The notes under the pieces are model-generated. The model searched no databases, was not told the origin of the DNA, and saw nothing but the letters and a program-made list of their open reading frames with translations. Below, piece after piece: positions 1 through 7,617 of a DNA stretch of 46,317 bases. The stretch lies in NCBI GenBank assembly GCA_006226685.1, contig SBGG01000032.1:1-46317 (forward strand), in the 5' to 3' direction. This stretch comes from Sphingomonadales bacterium. Lineage in GTDB: Bacteria > Pseudomonadota > Alphaproteobacteria > Sphingomonadales > Sphingomonadaceae. The stretch's first letter is position 1, and each line of letters starts with the position of its first letter. Position numbers and translations under genes: made by a program.

Positions 1-84
1 ACATCCGGTTTTGCCCCCAAACCCACGCCTAGCAAAATCAAATACTTACCAGCTCGCGTTCCCTGCGTGTTCCGCCGGCACTGT

Positions 85-1509
85 TCAACTTGGGTAAAGC
101 TTATCGGCCGTGAAGCCGGAAACCCCGGTGTCGTTCCATCGGTTTGAAATTGGATAAACCGAGAAATCGTTGAAGTAGCGGACGTAATAGATCGCGTTGG
201 ACGTTGAATCCACGCGGCGGGCCGCGATCAGCCTTTGAAAGCCCTCTTCGCCAGTCTTCCAATACCCTCGCTTCGGCCGGTAGGTCTTTCCCTCAAATTC
301 AACAGGAAAGTCTCCGGGTGGCCGCTGGCTCGTCAGATTGTCGAGTCGGAAGATTTTGGCCCCGTCAGGCAATAAGTCCGGGTCTTTCCTTTCTTCCTTT
401 AAAAGGCTGCGCCGCGTGCCATCTGAAAGCTCAACCTTGTTGTAAGCCGTGTCGCCTGCTTCACCCCAAACTTTAGGAACATAGAGGGCCTGAAACTTTG
501 CCTTCGATTTATCCTTTGCAAACCAGATCAGATAATCTGCCGTTGAAGCCAACATTTCAGAAGTAGCACTCGACGTTTTCGCGAACGTAATTAGCGAAAC
601 GAAGTTATCCGCTCCAAATACTTCTTCCAAAATCTCACGAACATGGTGAAGATTATCGTCGGATATCTGGACGAAGATCGAGCCGCTTTCCGCAAGTAGT
701 TCGCGAGCGAATGTTAAGCGATCCCGCAAATACGTGAGGTAGGAATGTAAACCGAGTTCCCAAGTGTCCCGGTACGCCTTCACCATTTCCGGTTCACGGA
801 TCATTTCATCGTCCGGGCCGTGCTTCACATCACGTTTGCGAACGAATGGCTGGAAGTTCGAGCCGAACTTCACTCCATAGGGTGGGTCGAAATAGATCAT
901 CTGGACCCCGCCACCCATGCCCTCATATTCGAGCAGAGAGTTCATCACCTGCATGGAATCGCCAAGGATCAGCCGGTTGGTCCACGGACCCTTGTGCTCA
1001 TAGGCATCCAGCTTGTCGGCAACATCGAGGTCGATGTCCCCGAACAAGTCGAGGTTGGTCCCCTTCGCCTTGTGGGATTTCAGCGTTTCAAGAATGGCCT
1101 GGGTAGAGTGCCGCTCATGCACAAACAGCGGCAGCGTGGGCACGGTGATCTGCTGGCGCTCGGCCTTGCCAGCCCAATTGAGGAAAGGCTTGGTCAGGCT
1201 CTGCAAGCGGGCGACGCATTGCGACAGGGAGGTGAATTTCTCTTCGGTCCCCTGCCACACCTGCGGCTGGGCAAAGACGCTCGCCTCGCCCTGCTCCGCT
1301 GCCGATGCGATCAGCCCGAGCAGCCATTCCGCATAGGCGCGCTCCGCGCTTTCATCCCACGCCAGTTCGGGCGACAGGCTGGAATCATAGCGGTAGGTCT
1401 TGGGAGCCTTCTTGTTCGAGAACTGCGCCTCCACGCCAACATCGGGCCGCTGCACGGCTTCGCCGCCATGCTTGTAAACCGATGCGCCTGCGCCATCACT
1501 CCCAGCCAT
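85..1509 (-). CDS. DNA adenine methyltransferase (type III Mod-like), C-terminally truncated
   Basis: The 474-residue product looks like the N-terminal part of a large site-specific DNA methyltransferase of the type III Mod kind, which transfers a methyl group from SAM to adenine N6. The DPPY catalytic motif is at residues 208-211, within a MIYFDPPYG context. The following stretch (QISDDNLHHVREILEEVFG) is typical of these enzymes. The reading frame stops just after a YPISNRWNDTG block, at DKLYPS. Family members I know continue there (DKxYVVQT-like) into a second half that contains the SAM-binding FxGxG-type motif. No such motif is seen in the remaining 84 bases in any frame, so the gene is probably broken by a rearrangement and inactive. 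It is the leftmost gene of the tRNA-Tyr element. No restriction partner is visible. Start: ATG at 1509. Identification as a Mod-like methylase is firm; the truncation reading is inference from family length. Confidence 0.75.
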   Translation of the reverse strand: MAGSDGAGASVYKHGGEAVQRPDVGVEAQFSNKKAPKTYRYDSSLSPELAWDESAERAYAEWLLGLIASAAEQGEASVFAQPQVWQGTEEKFTSLSQCVARLQSLTKPFLNWAGKAERQQITVPTLPLFVHERHSTQAILETLKSHKAKGTNLDLFGDIDLDVADKLDAYEHKGPWTNRLILGDSMQVMNSLLEYEGMGGGVQMIYFDPPYGVKFGSNFQPFVRKRDVKHGPDDEMIREPEMVKAYRDTWELGLHSYLTYLRDRLTFARELLAESGSIFVQISDDNLHHVREILEEVFGADNFVSLITFAKTSSATSEMLASTADYLIWFAKDKSKAKFQALYVPKVWGEAGDTAYNKVELSDGTRRSLLKEERKDPDLLPDGAKIFRLDNLTSQRPPGDFPVEFEGKTYRPKRGYWKTGEEGFQRLIAARRVDSTSNAIYYVRYFNDFSVYPISNRWNDTGVSGFTADKLYPS

Positions 1510-1963
1510 AAGCCCCCACTGAAATCCAAATCACTGTGATGTTTCGAGCATTCCGAAACAGTTGAGCCTCTTCTTAGACCGAAGGGTTGATGATTTGGAA
1601 CAGCATGAAGCGAATTTTGCGGGGGCAGGGGCACGGACGGCCTATTCATAGGGAAATCGCCCCTCGCCCCACGTCAACGCGCCCACGGCGTATGAAAACG
1701 AAGAATCCGGGGCGATACGGCGAGGAAAAGGGGAAGAAACGCGAAAGCCGATGAACGACCCATGTTTTAAGTTGTTTTACGTGCCAACCGCATATGCTTG
1801 CCCCGGCCATGTCATTCGTAAGGGCGACGCAATATCCGCCGCAAATCTTCGCGCAAACGCCGCAAATGACAGCGATTTGCGTTCGCGGGCGGTAGGGGGC
1901 ACCCCATGCAAGTGGCCGCCCTCACAGGGGCGCTATGGCGCTGGATAACGTGTTTTAAGGTAA
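1510..1963. other. Non-coding gap with short repeats
   Basis: No convincing gene is seen here; short open frames on both strands have no family resemblance or ribosome site. The stretch 1837-1881 contains CGCCGCAAAT twice as a direct repeat and an inverted CGCAAAT/ATTTGCG pair (1861-1867 and 1875-1881). GGGCGG and CCGCCC near 1888-1921 could form a hairpin. This may be the regulatory or replication-related region of the element, but nothing seen here decides it. Confidence 0.4.
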
Positions 1964-2698
1964 TCAGCGCCCAGCCGCCGCTATATCGTTGCGCTGATTG
2001 GCGATGGCACGATTGCATTGCGCCAGCGAGAAATTGAGTTCGGTGTCGGCCAATCCCAAGTCGAATGCCTGCCGATAATAGCCGCGAACCCGCGCGTCAT
2101 CGGTCTGGCCGAACTCGCTCACCAGCGCATCGGAGCGCGCAGCACCAATCTGCGCCCGGCACGTGCCAGCGAGCATCATCATGTCGCCTCGCGCTTGTAT
2201 CGCCGGTGTCTGCCAGCTTGCCAGTCCGCCGCCCGCCAGCAAGCTATCCGAAAATGCGGTAACGGCTGTCGTCAGATCATAGCCGGGCGGTGCGGTGATG
2301 ACCTGCGAAAAGATCGGGTCACGAGTGGCTTCTATGCAAGTGTGACCATAGCCCATCAGGATCGTGTTGATGCCGCGAAACTGCTCGTCGGTCCTTGCGT
2401 TGCCCGCAGTGGCTTCGAGGTCCACCCGGAGCATCGCGTTCTGGCGACGTAGCGCGGCAGCCTTCAAGGCATCGACGATAGCAGGGGCAAGCTGCCACGC
2501 TGCCGTTTCCGCTCGGAATGCCGCTTCAACCTTTGTGCCGATTTCGGGGTCAACCGTCATCCCGAGGCGCTGGCACATGGGCGCAGTCACAACCAATCGG
2601 GCAACTCGGTCGATCCGGTCCTGCTGCGCCTGACTCTGCGCGAATGCCGGTGCCGACAGGATCGAGCAAAGCGCGACTGCGCCAATGATGAATTTCAT
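1964..2698 (-). CDS. Exported protein of unknown function
   Basis: A 244-residue protein that I do not recognise. The first 20 residues (MKFIIGAVALCSILSAPAFA) form a clear Sec signal peptide with an AFA cleavage site, so the mature protein should be periplasmic or secreted. The mature part is mainly helical in character, with several cysteines (for example near PMCQR, HTCIE, GTCRA and AQCNRA) that could form disulfides. The frame opens further upstream, but ATG 2698 is chosen because the signal peptide starts there and a G-rich ribosome site (GGGGGCGGG) precedes it by a few bases. The next gene upstream (2710-2922) is on the same strand only 11 bp away, so the two are probably co-transcribed inside the integrated element. 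Confidence 0.65.
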   Translation of the reverse strand: MKFIIGAVALCSILSAPAFAQSQAQQDRIDRVARLVVTAPMCQRLGMTVDPEIGTKVEAAFRAETAAWQLAPAIVDALKAAALRRQNAMLRVDLEATAGNARTDEQFRGINTILMGYGHTCIEATRDPIFSQVITAPPGYDLTTAVTAFSDSLLAGGGLASWQTPAIQARGDMMMLAGTCRAQIGAARSDALVSEFGQTDDARVRGYYRQAFDLGLADTELNFSLAQCNRAIANQRNDIAAAGR

Positions 2699-2709
2699 GT
2701 GCCCGCCCC

Positions 2710-2922
2710 CTATCGAGAAAATTGGTGCGTGTAGCCGATCGCGTTGCCCTCTTGATCGACTGAAATGGCGTAGTGGTAGCCGCCAAAAATCCCCGTCTTG
2801 ATCCATTGATAAAGTTGACCGTCTGCCGTCGCAGAGATCGAACTCGGTCGCCCGACGCGCTTGATGATCTTCTCGATCGGCACACCGCGAATGTTGCCCA
2901 AAGATACAAACTTCCGCGCCAT
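2710..2922 (-). CDS. Small conserved-looking protein of unknown function
   Basis: A protein of about 70 residues without signal peptide or membrane segment. It contains a GNIRGVPIEKIIKRVGRPSS stretch followed by an LYQW block and an aromatic/Gly-rich region (GIFGGYHYAISVD). The layout loosely recalls small BamE/SmpA-type domains (a GxP...GxP helix-turn followed by a beta-hairpin), but there is no lipobox and I would not assign it. Start: two adjacent ATGs at 2925 and 2922. The second lies six bases from GAGAGG and is preferred. It is divergent from the Xre regulator, with a palindrome in the shared promoter region, so it is probably under that regulator's control. Confidence 0.55.
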   Translation of the reverse strand: MARKFVSLGNIRGVPIEKIIKRVGRPSSISATADGQLYQWIKTGIFGGYHYAISVDQEGNAIGYTHQFSR

Positions 2923-2953
2923 CATTTTCCTCTCGGATAGCAATAGGGATTAT

Positions 2954-2967
2954 ATTCCCTAGAGAAT
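2954..2967. promoter_or_regulatory. Palindromic operator candidate between divergent genes
   Basis: ATTCCCTAGAGAAT is a 14-bp near-perfect palindrome (one mismatched pair) in the 72-bp gap between the minus-strand small protein and the plus-strand Xre regulator. Its position and symmetry fit the binding site of a dimeric Xre/Cro-type repressor acting on both promoters. Confidence 0.5.
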
Positions 2968-2994
2968 AAAAGCCCGATTGTCATTCCTCTGGCA

Positions 2995-3213
2995 ATGGCG
3001 GACTGGCGCGGAATTGTTGGAGGGAATGTGCGGAGGTTGCGCCAGTCGGCGGGACTGACCCAAGAACAACTGGCCTTCGAAGCCAACATCGACCTGACTT
3101 ATGTTGGCGGCATTGAAAGGGGGCGGCGCAACCCCAGCCTGCTCGTCATGGTGCGGATTGCGGAAGCGTTGAAGGTCGACCCGCAAGCCTTGCTTGACGC
3201 CAGCAGCGGCTAG
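2995..3213 (+). CDS. Xre-family HTH transcriptional regulator
   Basis: A 72-residue single-domain DNA-binding protein of the Cro/C1 type. It has the classical helix-turn-helix: VRRLRQSAGLTQEQLAFEA (about residues 12-30), then the recognition helix region IDLTYVGGIERGRRNPS, and the closing helix with LKVDPQALL. The length is normal for a stand-alone HTH_3 protein of mobile elements or for an R-M controller (C) protein; the methyltransferase at 85-1509 makes the latter possible. It is divergent from 2710-2922 with a palindrome between them. No good Shine-Dalgarno is seen before ATG 2995, so the message may be leaderless or weakly translated. Its stop overlaps by 4 bp the convergent stop of the GIY-YIG gene. 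Confidence 0.85.
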   Translation: MADWRGIVGGNVRRLRQSAGLTQEQLAFEANIDLTYVGGIERGRRNPSLLVMVRIAEALKVDPQALLDASSG

Positions 3214-3977
3214 TTGCTGCGCCCCATGCGTTCTGCAACGGCGATCATGTCGCCCCATTCGCGGGAGCCGACGGGGAATGTCCAATCCTGTGGCTTGCGA
3301 TACCAAGCGATCGAATTCCGCAACTGCTGGCGATAAGACTTTTCATTGAGGCCGAAGCGAGCGGCGATCGCATTGGCAGTATCGAATTCGACACCGACAG
3401 GAACGCGACGGCCACTTAGCTGAGTGTCAGGGCTATGGTTCGCCTTCTGATCCGTCATCTGGCCGGCCCCGGAAACAGACGCCTGAACTCGCTTTCGGGA
3501 ATCCGAAATCTTCCGGTGCTGATCGCTCTGGACGCACTTGGTCAGATTTAGTGGCGGCGCATAGCGAGCGACCAATTCACTCTCCCTTGCATCGGGGTTG
3601 CTGCAAGGCTCGATGGCTAGGTCCAGATTGTGGTGCATCCAGTCACTTAGGCGGGCTTCTGATGCAACGTCCAAGCCCCAAGTGTCGGCTGAATTTGGCT
3701 TAGTTATCAGGATCGGCACCAATCGAAGCTCGTCCATAAGAAGGACAGCCAGACTCTTGCGGGGCGAGTGGTTCCGGGTCCGCGCATTGAAATGGCAGCG
3801 GCCCTTCAATCCGTTTCGATTGGCCGCCAGCCCGATATAGATCAACCCGTTCGGCCCCGGCGTAATCTGGGGAAGCGTCGAACCCTCGCGCAAGAACAGC
3901 GCATAGACGCCGTGTTCTGCTTCAAGCACGAAACTCGAACGCGGACCGCGCTGCCATGATTCCAACGGAGAGGACAT
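3210..3977 (-). CDS. GIY-YIG-like nuclease-domain protein
   Basis: A 255-residue protein whose N-terminal 120 residues fit a diverged GIY-YIG fold. The signs are GVYALFL (about 23-29), GLIYIGLA (about 44-51) in the place of the YIG motif, then R-x-HF and a SPRKSLAVLL helix, and a PPLN motif near residue 140 that is common after this domain. The C-terminal third (from about 170) is separate: FDTANAIAARFGLNEKSYRQ followed by RNSIAWYRKPQDWTFPVGS, with a short helical DNA-binding look. GIY-YIG enzymes cut DNA with one metal ion; the role here is unknown and could lie in restriction or in element mobility. It ends convergently with the Xre gene. A 171-bp gap separates it from the DUF3987 gene, which is transcribed in the same direction. 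Confidence 0.65.
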   Translation of the reverse strand: MSSPLESWQRGPRSSFVLEAEHGVYALFLREGSTLPQITPGPNGLIYIGLAANRNGLKGRCHFNARTRNHSPRKSLAVLLMDELRLVPILITKPNSADTWGLDVASEARLSDWMHHNLDLAIEPCSNPDARESELVARYAPPLNLTKCVQSDQHRKISDSRKRVQASVSGAGQMTDQKANHSPDTQLSGRRVPVGVEFDTANAIAARFGLNEKSYRQQLRNSIAWYRKPQDWTFPVGSREWGDMIAVAERMGRSN

Positions 3978-4148
3978 AGAGAAACCACAACCTCTAAAAT
4001 TTGCGCTCGGGGTCGGCTGGGATGGCGTCGCCTTTGGCTTTCAACCAAAAATTGCTCGCCGTACCTTCGACGTCAAGCCGATGTGCAAACAAATCGAGCG
4101 TGCGGCGCTGCTAATCGTGCAAATCTGCTAATCATCTTTCAGCCGGTG

Positions 4149-5660
4149 TCATGGCACCAGACGGAAAACGTCTTTCCGAGGCTTGCCTTCTACTTCAACT
4201 CCCGGCTCCAAGCGCTCAACCCAACCGTGGTCGACCAACGCTTTCACGGCCTCCTTGGCAGCTTTCGCCGTTCGCAAATCAGGCGGACCATACTGGTATA
4301 TCTTGGCAAGATGCAGAAGGGGGTCATCTCGCTTCTGCCACCAGTCCAGCAGTTTTTGAGCATGGCGCAGTGGCACAGGGATGCTCGCCCCACCATGCAG
4401 TCGCAACATTTCCATTGCGAAATGGCCAGCCAACTGGATGCCTGACTCCATCGCCCAACGGGGAACGGCCTGAGCCTGCGGATCAGCATAGGCGGTCAGA
4501 ACGGCAGCGAGCCGCCCAGCGTGTTCAGCCAGTTTGGCGGTGAAAGGCTTGATGGTGGCGAGTTCGCCGTTCTTTCCAATCGCAACTTCGCATTGATCGT
4601 GAAATGTGATCCACGCCGCGCTTGCATCTGCATCCAGCGGCAGCACTCGCGGAACGAGTTCCCGATTGCTCAGATCGTTGGTGACAGGCTCCGTCCGCAG
4701 CAAGGCAGAAATCCGGTCATTATAGGATTGGAGGATCGCAGCATTCTCCGGGTCGTCGCGCTTGAACAGGCGAGTGCCCGCCGTGCTTTCGGGCGCAACG
4801 ATCAGCATTCGCGCAAGCATTCCCATGCCGTCCAGCATGGAATCGCCAAGCAGCCTGTCCGCGACGACCTGCTGCATCATGATATGTGCGCAGCACCGGC
4901 GTCCCGGCAAATATGTCGTTCCCGTTCCAACGCGCTGCCGCCTGATCGGCTCGCCGTCCCAAAGGCTATTGAGCAGCGCCGCCGTGCGCATCCGGCTCTC
5001 GTCGGAGAACGCAGCTCCGCCTACAAGGATGCCGCCCTCGGCAGTAAACAGCCCAGCCATCGGCCTGCCCTTCTCGAGATGCAGCACCAATGCTTCCGGG
5101 GTCACGTCCGAGCAGATCAGCATTGGATGCGGCGGAGCCTCAGGCTCCAACCCGATCTGTCCCAGCGCGGCTAGCAAATCGTCGGCAGACCCTTTTTTCA
5201 CACCTGCCCTTGCAGTCTTCCACGCGACGAGACGGTTCTCGTAATCTGCCGATGCAAACTTGTGCTCCCTGTTCCATTGCGATTCCATGTCTCGCACGGG
5301 GGCGAGCGCAATCTTGTCCACGCTGGTTTTGCGCTCGCCGCTTTCCGCGATGGAAACGAACATATTCACGACAGGCTTGATGCCGCCGCCCGGCAACTCA
5401 ACGTCGATATGCGCTTGAACCGCAAGTGTCGCTGCGGCGAGCACGGATTGCGCACAAATCTCGATCGGCGCTTGGGTCTTGGACTGGATAGCGAGCGCAG
5501 CCGCTTTCAGCGGGCCGAGAGCATCAACTGGAAATCGTGGCGGCGGTGGTAATTCTCGAAACAAAGGACGCTTTTCGGGAATCTCCGCCTGCTCCGCCGC
5601 TGCTTCGTTGAATAGGTTATCCGCCTCGGCTTTCGCATAATTCGCACGATTAGCAGGCAT
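4149..5660 (-). CDS. DUF3987 (YfjI-like) element replication/helicase-like protein
   Basis: A 503-residue protein of the DUF3987 family, found in prophages, satellites and integrated plasmids next to primases. Recognisable parts are the LPPPPRFPVDALGPLKAAA start, FVSIAESGERKTSVDK near residue 105 (a Walker A-like SGERK loop), SDVTPEALVLHLEKG and the GGILVGGAAF block, and LLNSLWDGEPIRRQR with CAHIMMQQ. The family is presumed to be a helicase or loader partner of the primase; the biochemistry is not established. ATG 5660 is chosen because it overlaps the 3' end of the prim-pol gene (stop 5650-5652), indicating translational coupling; a longer frame to 5693 is open but would overlap more. C-terminal residues 400-500 look like a winged-helix tail. 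Confidence 0.8.
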   Translation of the reverse strand: MPANRANYAKAEADNLFNEAAAEQAEIPEKRPLFRELPPPPRFPVDALGPLKAAALAIQSKTQAPIEICAQSVLAAATLAVQAHIDVELPGGGIKPVVNMFVSIAESGERKTSVDKIALAPVRDMESQWNREHKFASADYENRLVAWKTARAGVKKGSADDLLAALGQIGLEPEAPPHPMLICSDVTPEALVLHLEKGRPMAGLFTAEGGILVGGAAFSDESRMRTAALLNSLWDGEPIRRQRVGTGTTYLPGRRCCAHIMMQQVVADRLLGDSMLDGMGMLARMLIVAPESTAGTRLFKRDDPENAAILQSYNDRISALLRTEPVTNDLSNRELVPRVLPLDADASAAWITFHDQCEVAIGKNGELATIKPFTAKLAEHAGRLAAVLTAYADPQAQAVPRWAMESGIQLAGHFAMEMLRLHGGASIPVPLRHAQKLLDWWQKRDDPLLHLAKIYQYGPPDLRTAKAAKEAVKALVDHGWVERLEPGVEVEGKPRKDVFRLVP

Positions 5661-6549
5661 TGTTATCGCCCTCGCGTGCTTTGCGGAGACCACTGGCTAT
5701 AGTTGAACGAATTTCTCGCGCCGAAAGGCCGAGTTCTTCACCTGCTCGTTCCAGCAAGGCTTCAGCCAATTCATAAGCGACAACTTCCGCCAGGATCATT
5801 TCACATAGCCGGCACGCGGCCCAGTACAGCAGCTTGTTGCGAGTGCCTTGTTCGGCTCGCAGCAGGGCTTTTAGAATTCCCCTGATTTGGTTTTTCAATG
5901 TCTCCTCATCAGCTGTTGCCAGTGTGGGCGGGATAGTCCGCTGTGGCCGGGTTGGATGAACGAGCATCGGAAGCATCCACTCTGGAGGCTCCGCAAGGCT
6001 TTGGGTGCCAATTGCTTGCGCGAACTGCTCTAGAGTGCCTTCAACAAGGCGGTAATCGCGACCATCGGCCAATCGGCATCCCGGAGAGATGACATATGCC
6101 TTGTCGCGAATATCCACCGCTTGGCAAAGGGTTCCGCGCGTTTGCCCAAGTCCGGCTGGGCGACTGAAATAAAAATGCATTCCATCGTTTGGGGTGGCCA
6201 CGGCTGGGACACTCCGATGGTCAAATTGGTGCCGCTGGAACAAGGCAAAGAGATTGGCGACACCATCCGCATTGCCGTGCCGATCGGCATCGAGGACGAT
6301 AATGTTATTTGGAGCACACGGCACACCCCACCCGGCATCCGGGTGATCGCGCGACCAGATTTCCATCATGAGGGGATTGGTGGACGCAGCGTGGTATCCC
6401 TTGGCCGTGTAGGGTGCCTTCATATCCGGCCCACCTTCACGGCACGGGAAGGTTTTCACGTTCGCCTGCATCAACAGCTTTGCGGTGCAGACATTTGGCG
6501 AACGATCGGCACTTTGCCAGTACCTGCCGATATTCGAGAACCTGCTCAT
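5650..6549 (-). CDS. Bifunctional DNA primase/polymerase (Prim-Pol domain)
   Basis: A 299-residue protein with an archaeo-eukaryotic-type Prim-Pol domain in the first 190 residues. The metal-binding acidic motif is IIVLDADRHG (about residues 82-91), preceded by GWGVPCAPN, and the later HFYFSRP and VDIRDKAYVISPG blocks match the family's catalytic core. Such enzymes make primers and extend them for replication of mobile elements. The C-terminal 100 residues are helical and may contact the partner. The start at ATG 6549 is set by a GGGAGAAGG ribosome site overlapping the end of the alpA-like gene. The 3' end overlaps the DUF3987 gene by 11 bp. The three genes therefore form one operon: regulator, primase, helicase-like partner. 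Confidence 0.85.
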   Translation of the reverse strand: MSRFSNIGRYWQSADRSPNVCTAKLLMQANVKTFPCREGGPDMKAPYTAKGYHAASTNPLMMEIWSRDHPDAGWGVPCAPNNIIVLDADRHGNADGVANLFALFQRHQFDHRSVPAVATPNDGMHFYFSRPAGLGQTRGTLCQAVDIRDKAYVISPGCRLADGRDYRLVEGTLEQFAQAIGTQSLAEPPEWMLPMLVHPTRPQRTIPPTLATADEETLKNQIRGILKALLRAEQGTRNKLLYWAACRLCEMILAEVVAYELAEALLERAGEELGLSAREIRSTIASGLRKAREGDNNAC

Positions 6550-6550
6550 G

Positions 6551-6796
6551 TCAGCCTTCTCCCGTATCGGGCAAGCGGTTGCTGACAGTCTCGTTCTCGC
6601 CGGTGCCACCATTCTCAATGAACTGATGAATACTTTCCAGCTTCACCATGCGTCGCGCACCTATGCGGACAGACTCCACTGCCCCTGTGCGTAGAAGATC
6701 GAAGGCCTTGGTTGTGCCAATACCGCCGAGCATTGCTTGCATTTCATCGACGGAGCACACCAGCGGAGAGGGAGTAAGCTGAGGAAAGTTTTTCAC
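6551..6796 (-). CDS. AlpA/excisionase-like HTH DNA-binding protein
   Basis: A small (about 81-87 residue) DNA-binding protein of the MerR-like excisionase/AlpA group. The core is CSVDEMQAMLGGIGTTKAF followed by DLLRTGAVESVRIGARRMV and a KLESIHQFIE helix. In P4-like satellites AlpA activates or assists integrase-mediated excision, and this protein precedes the replication genes in the same way. Two starts are possible. ATG at 6814 has no ribosome site. GTG at 6796 lies six bases from AAAGGA and is preferred. That AAAGGA is inside the arm of a 15-bp perfect inverted repeat (6802-6843), so both DNA-level and RNA-level control are possible. It is 1 bp upstream of the prim-pol start. Confidence 0.75.
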   Translation of the reverse strand: MKNFPQLTPSPLVCSVDEMQAMLGGIGTTKAFDLLRTGAVESVRIGARRMVKLESIHQFIENGGTGENETVSNRLPDTGEG

Positions 6797-6801
6797 ATCT
6801 G

Positions 6802-6843
6802 ATCCTTTCAACATCGTGCAATGTCGCGCGATGTTGAAAGGAT
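6802..6843. repeat. 15-bp perfect inverted repeat over the alpA-like ribosome site
   Basis: Arms ATCCTTTCAACATCG (6802-6816) and CGATGTTGAAAGGAT (6829-6843) are exact reverse complements, separated by 12 bases. On the minus strand the downstream arm contains both the ATG at 6814 and the AAAGGA ribosome site used by GTG 6796. It may be an operator or excisionase site in DNA, or in the message a hairpin that hides the ribosome site. No T-run follows, so it is not a standard terminator of the upstream gene. Confidence 0.8.
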
Positions 6844-6871
6844 GGCAGGTCAGCCCCCATCAATATCGGGA

Positions 6872-7606
6872 TCAATTTTTGATCGCAAATCCGTGGCGGT
6901 CATACATTAGCTGGTAAGTTTGACGGATCGCCCGATCAATTGAATCCTCGGCCCGACCTTTAGGGTCTGCCAAATGCCGGATTCGCCGGATTGCCTTCGC
7001 CAACGAGCACCGCGTTTCTCGCACAACCTCTGCTGCTGCATGAGCCGCCACTTCATGCTGTCGGTCCGAATTGGTCGCAGAAGCAGGCAGCGTGCCTTTC
7101 AACACATCCGGCGCGAAGGTCTGATCGTGAGCATCAGACAGCCAAGCAGACGGCAATTCGAGTCGGTCGAAATGAACATCCCGCACCCGACCCGACCATA
7201 TGCCATCAGAATCGCGGACATCGTCGAGACGAAAGTCACCCGCATCCCAATCCGCCAATGCCCGGTCATCGCCACGCTGGAATGGACGCCAGAACTCAAC
7301 CGGAATCACTACGTCGTTACCATCATTGACTAAATCTGGTTGGTGTTTTGTTCTTCGTCCATCGGCTTCCAAACACCATAAGGTGAACCAACGGCCAATA
7401 TCCGTAGAGAGGGTAGCGTTCTCTAATAGCAACCCCTTGGGACTTGCATAAATTTCCTCAGATGCGAGGCGGTCAATTAGCGCAATAACCGCTTTTTCTT
7501 TTGCGGATTCGTCATCCAAGTCAAAAGCGGCTTTAAAGTGATTAGAAATGACGCGCAGCGTGTGCGCAGCAGGCATCCAGCGATCAGTTTGGTCAGTTCC
7601 TCCCAC
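6872..7606 (-). CDS. Element protein of unknown function next to integrase
   Basis: A protein of about 244 residues that I do not recognise. Visible features are an acidic N-terminal helical region (AFDLDDESAKEKAVIALIDR), an aromatic stretch around RWFTLWCLEADG, a PVEFWRPF block, and a basic C-terminal helix (CSLAKAIRRIRHLADPKGR). There is no signal peptide or membrane segment. It lies between the integrase and the alpA-like gene, all on the minus strand. GTG 7606 is chosen because AAGGGGAAGGG precedes it and the integrase stop (7618) is just upstream; ATG 7576 is the alternative. The gene's position suggests a role in element control or in the cell's response to the element, but this is inference only. 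Confidence 0.6.
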   Translation of the reverse strand: MGGTDQTDRWMPAAHTLRVISNHFKAAFDLDDESAKEKAVIALIDRLASEEIYASPKGLLLENATLSTDIGRWFTLWCLEADGRRTKHQPDLVNDGNDVVIPVEFWRPFQRGDDRALADWDAGDFRLDDVRDSDGIWSGRVRDVHFDRLELPSAWLSDAHDQTFAPDVLKGTLPASATNSDRQHEVAAHAAAEVVRETRCSLAKAIRRIRHLADPKGRAEDSIDRAIRQTYQLMYDRHGFAIKN

Positions 7607-7617
7607 GAGCCCTTCCC

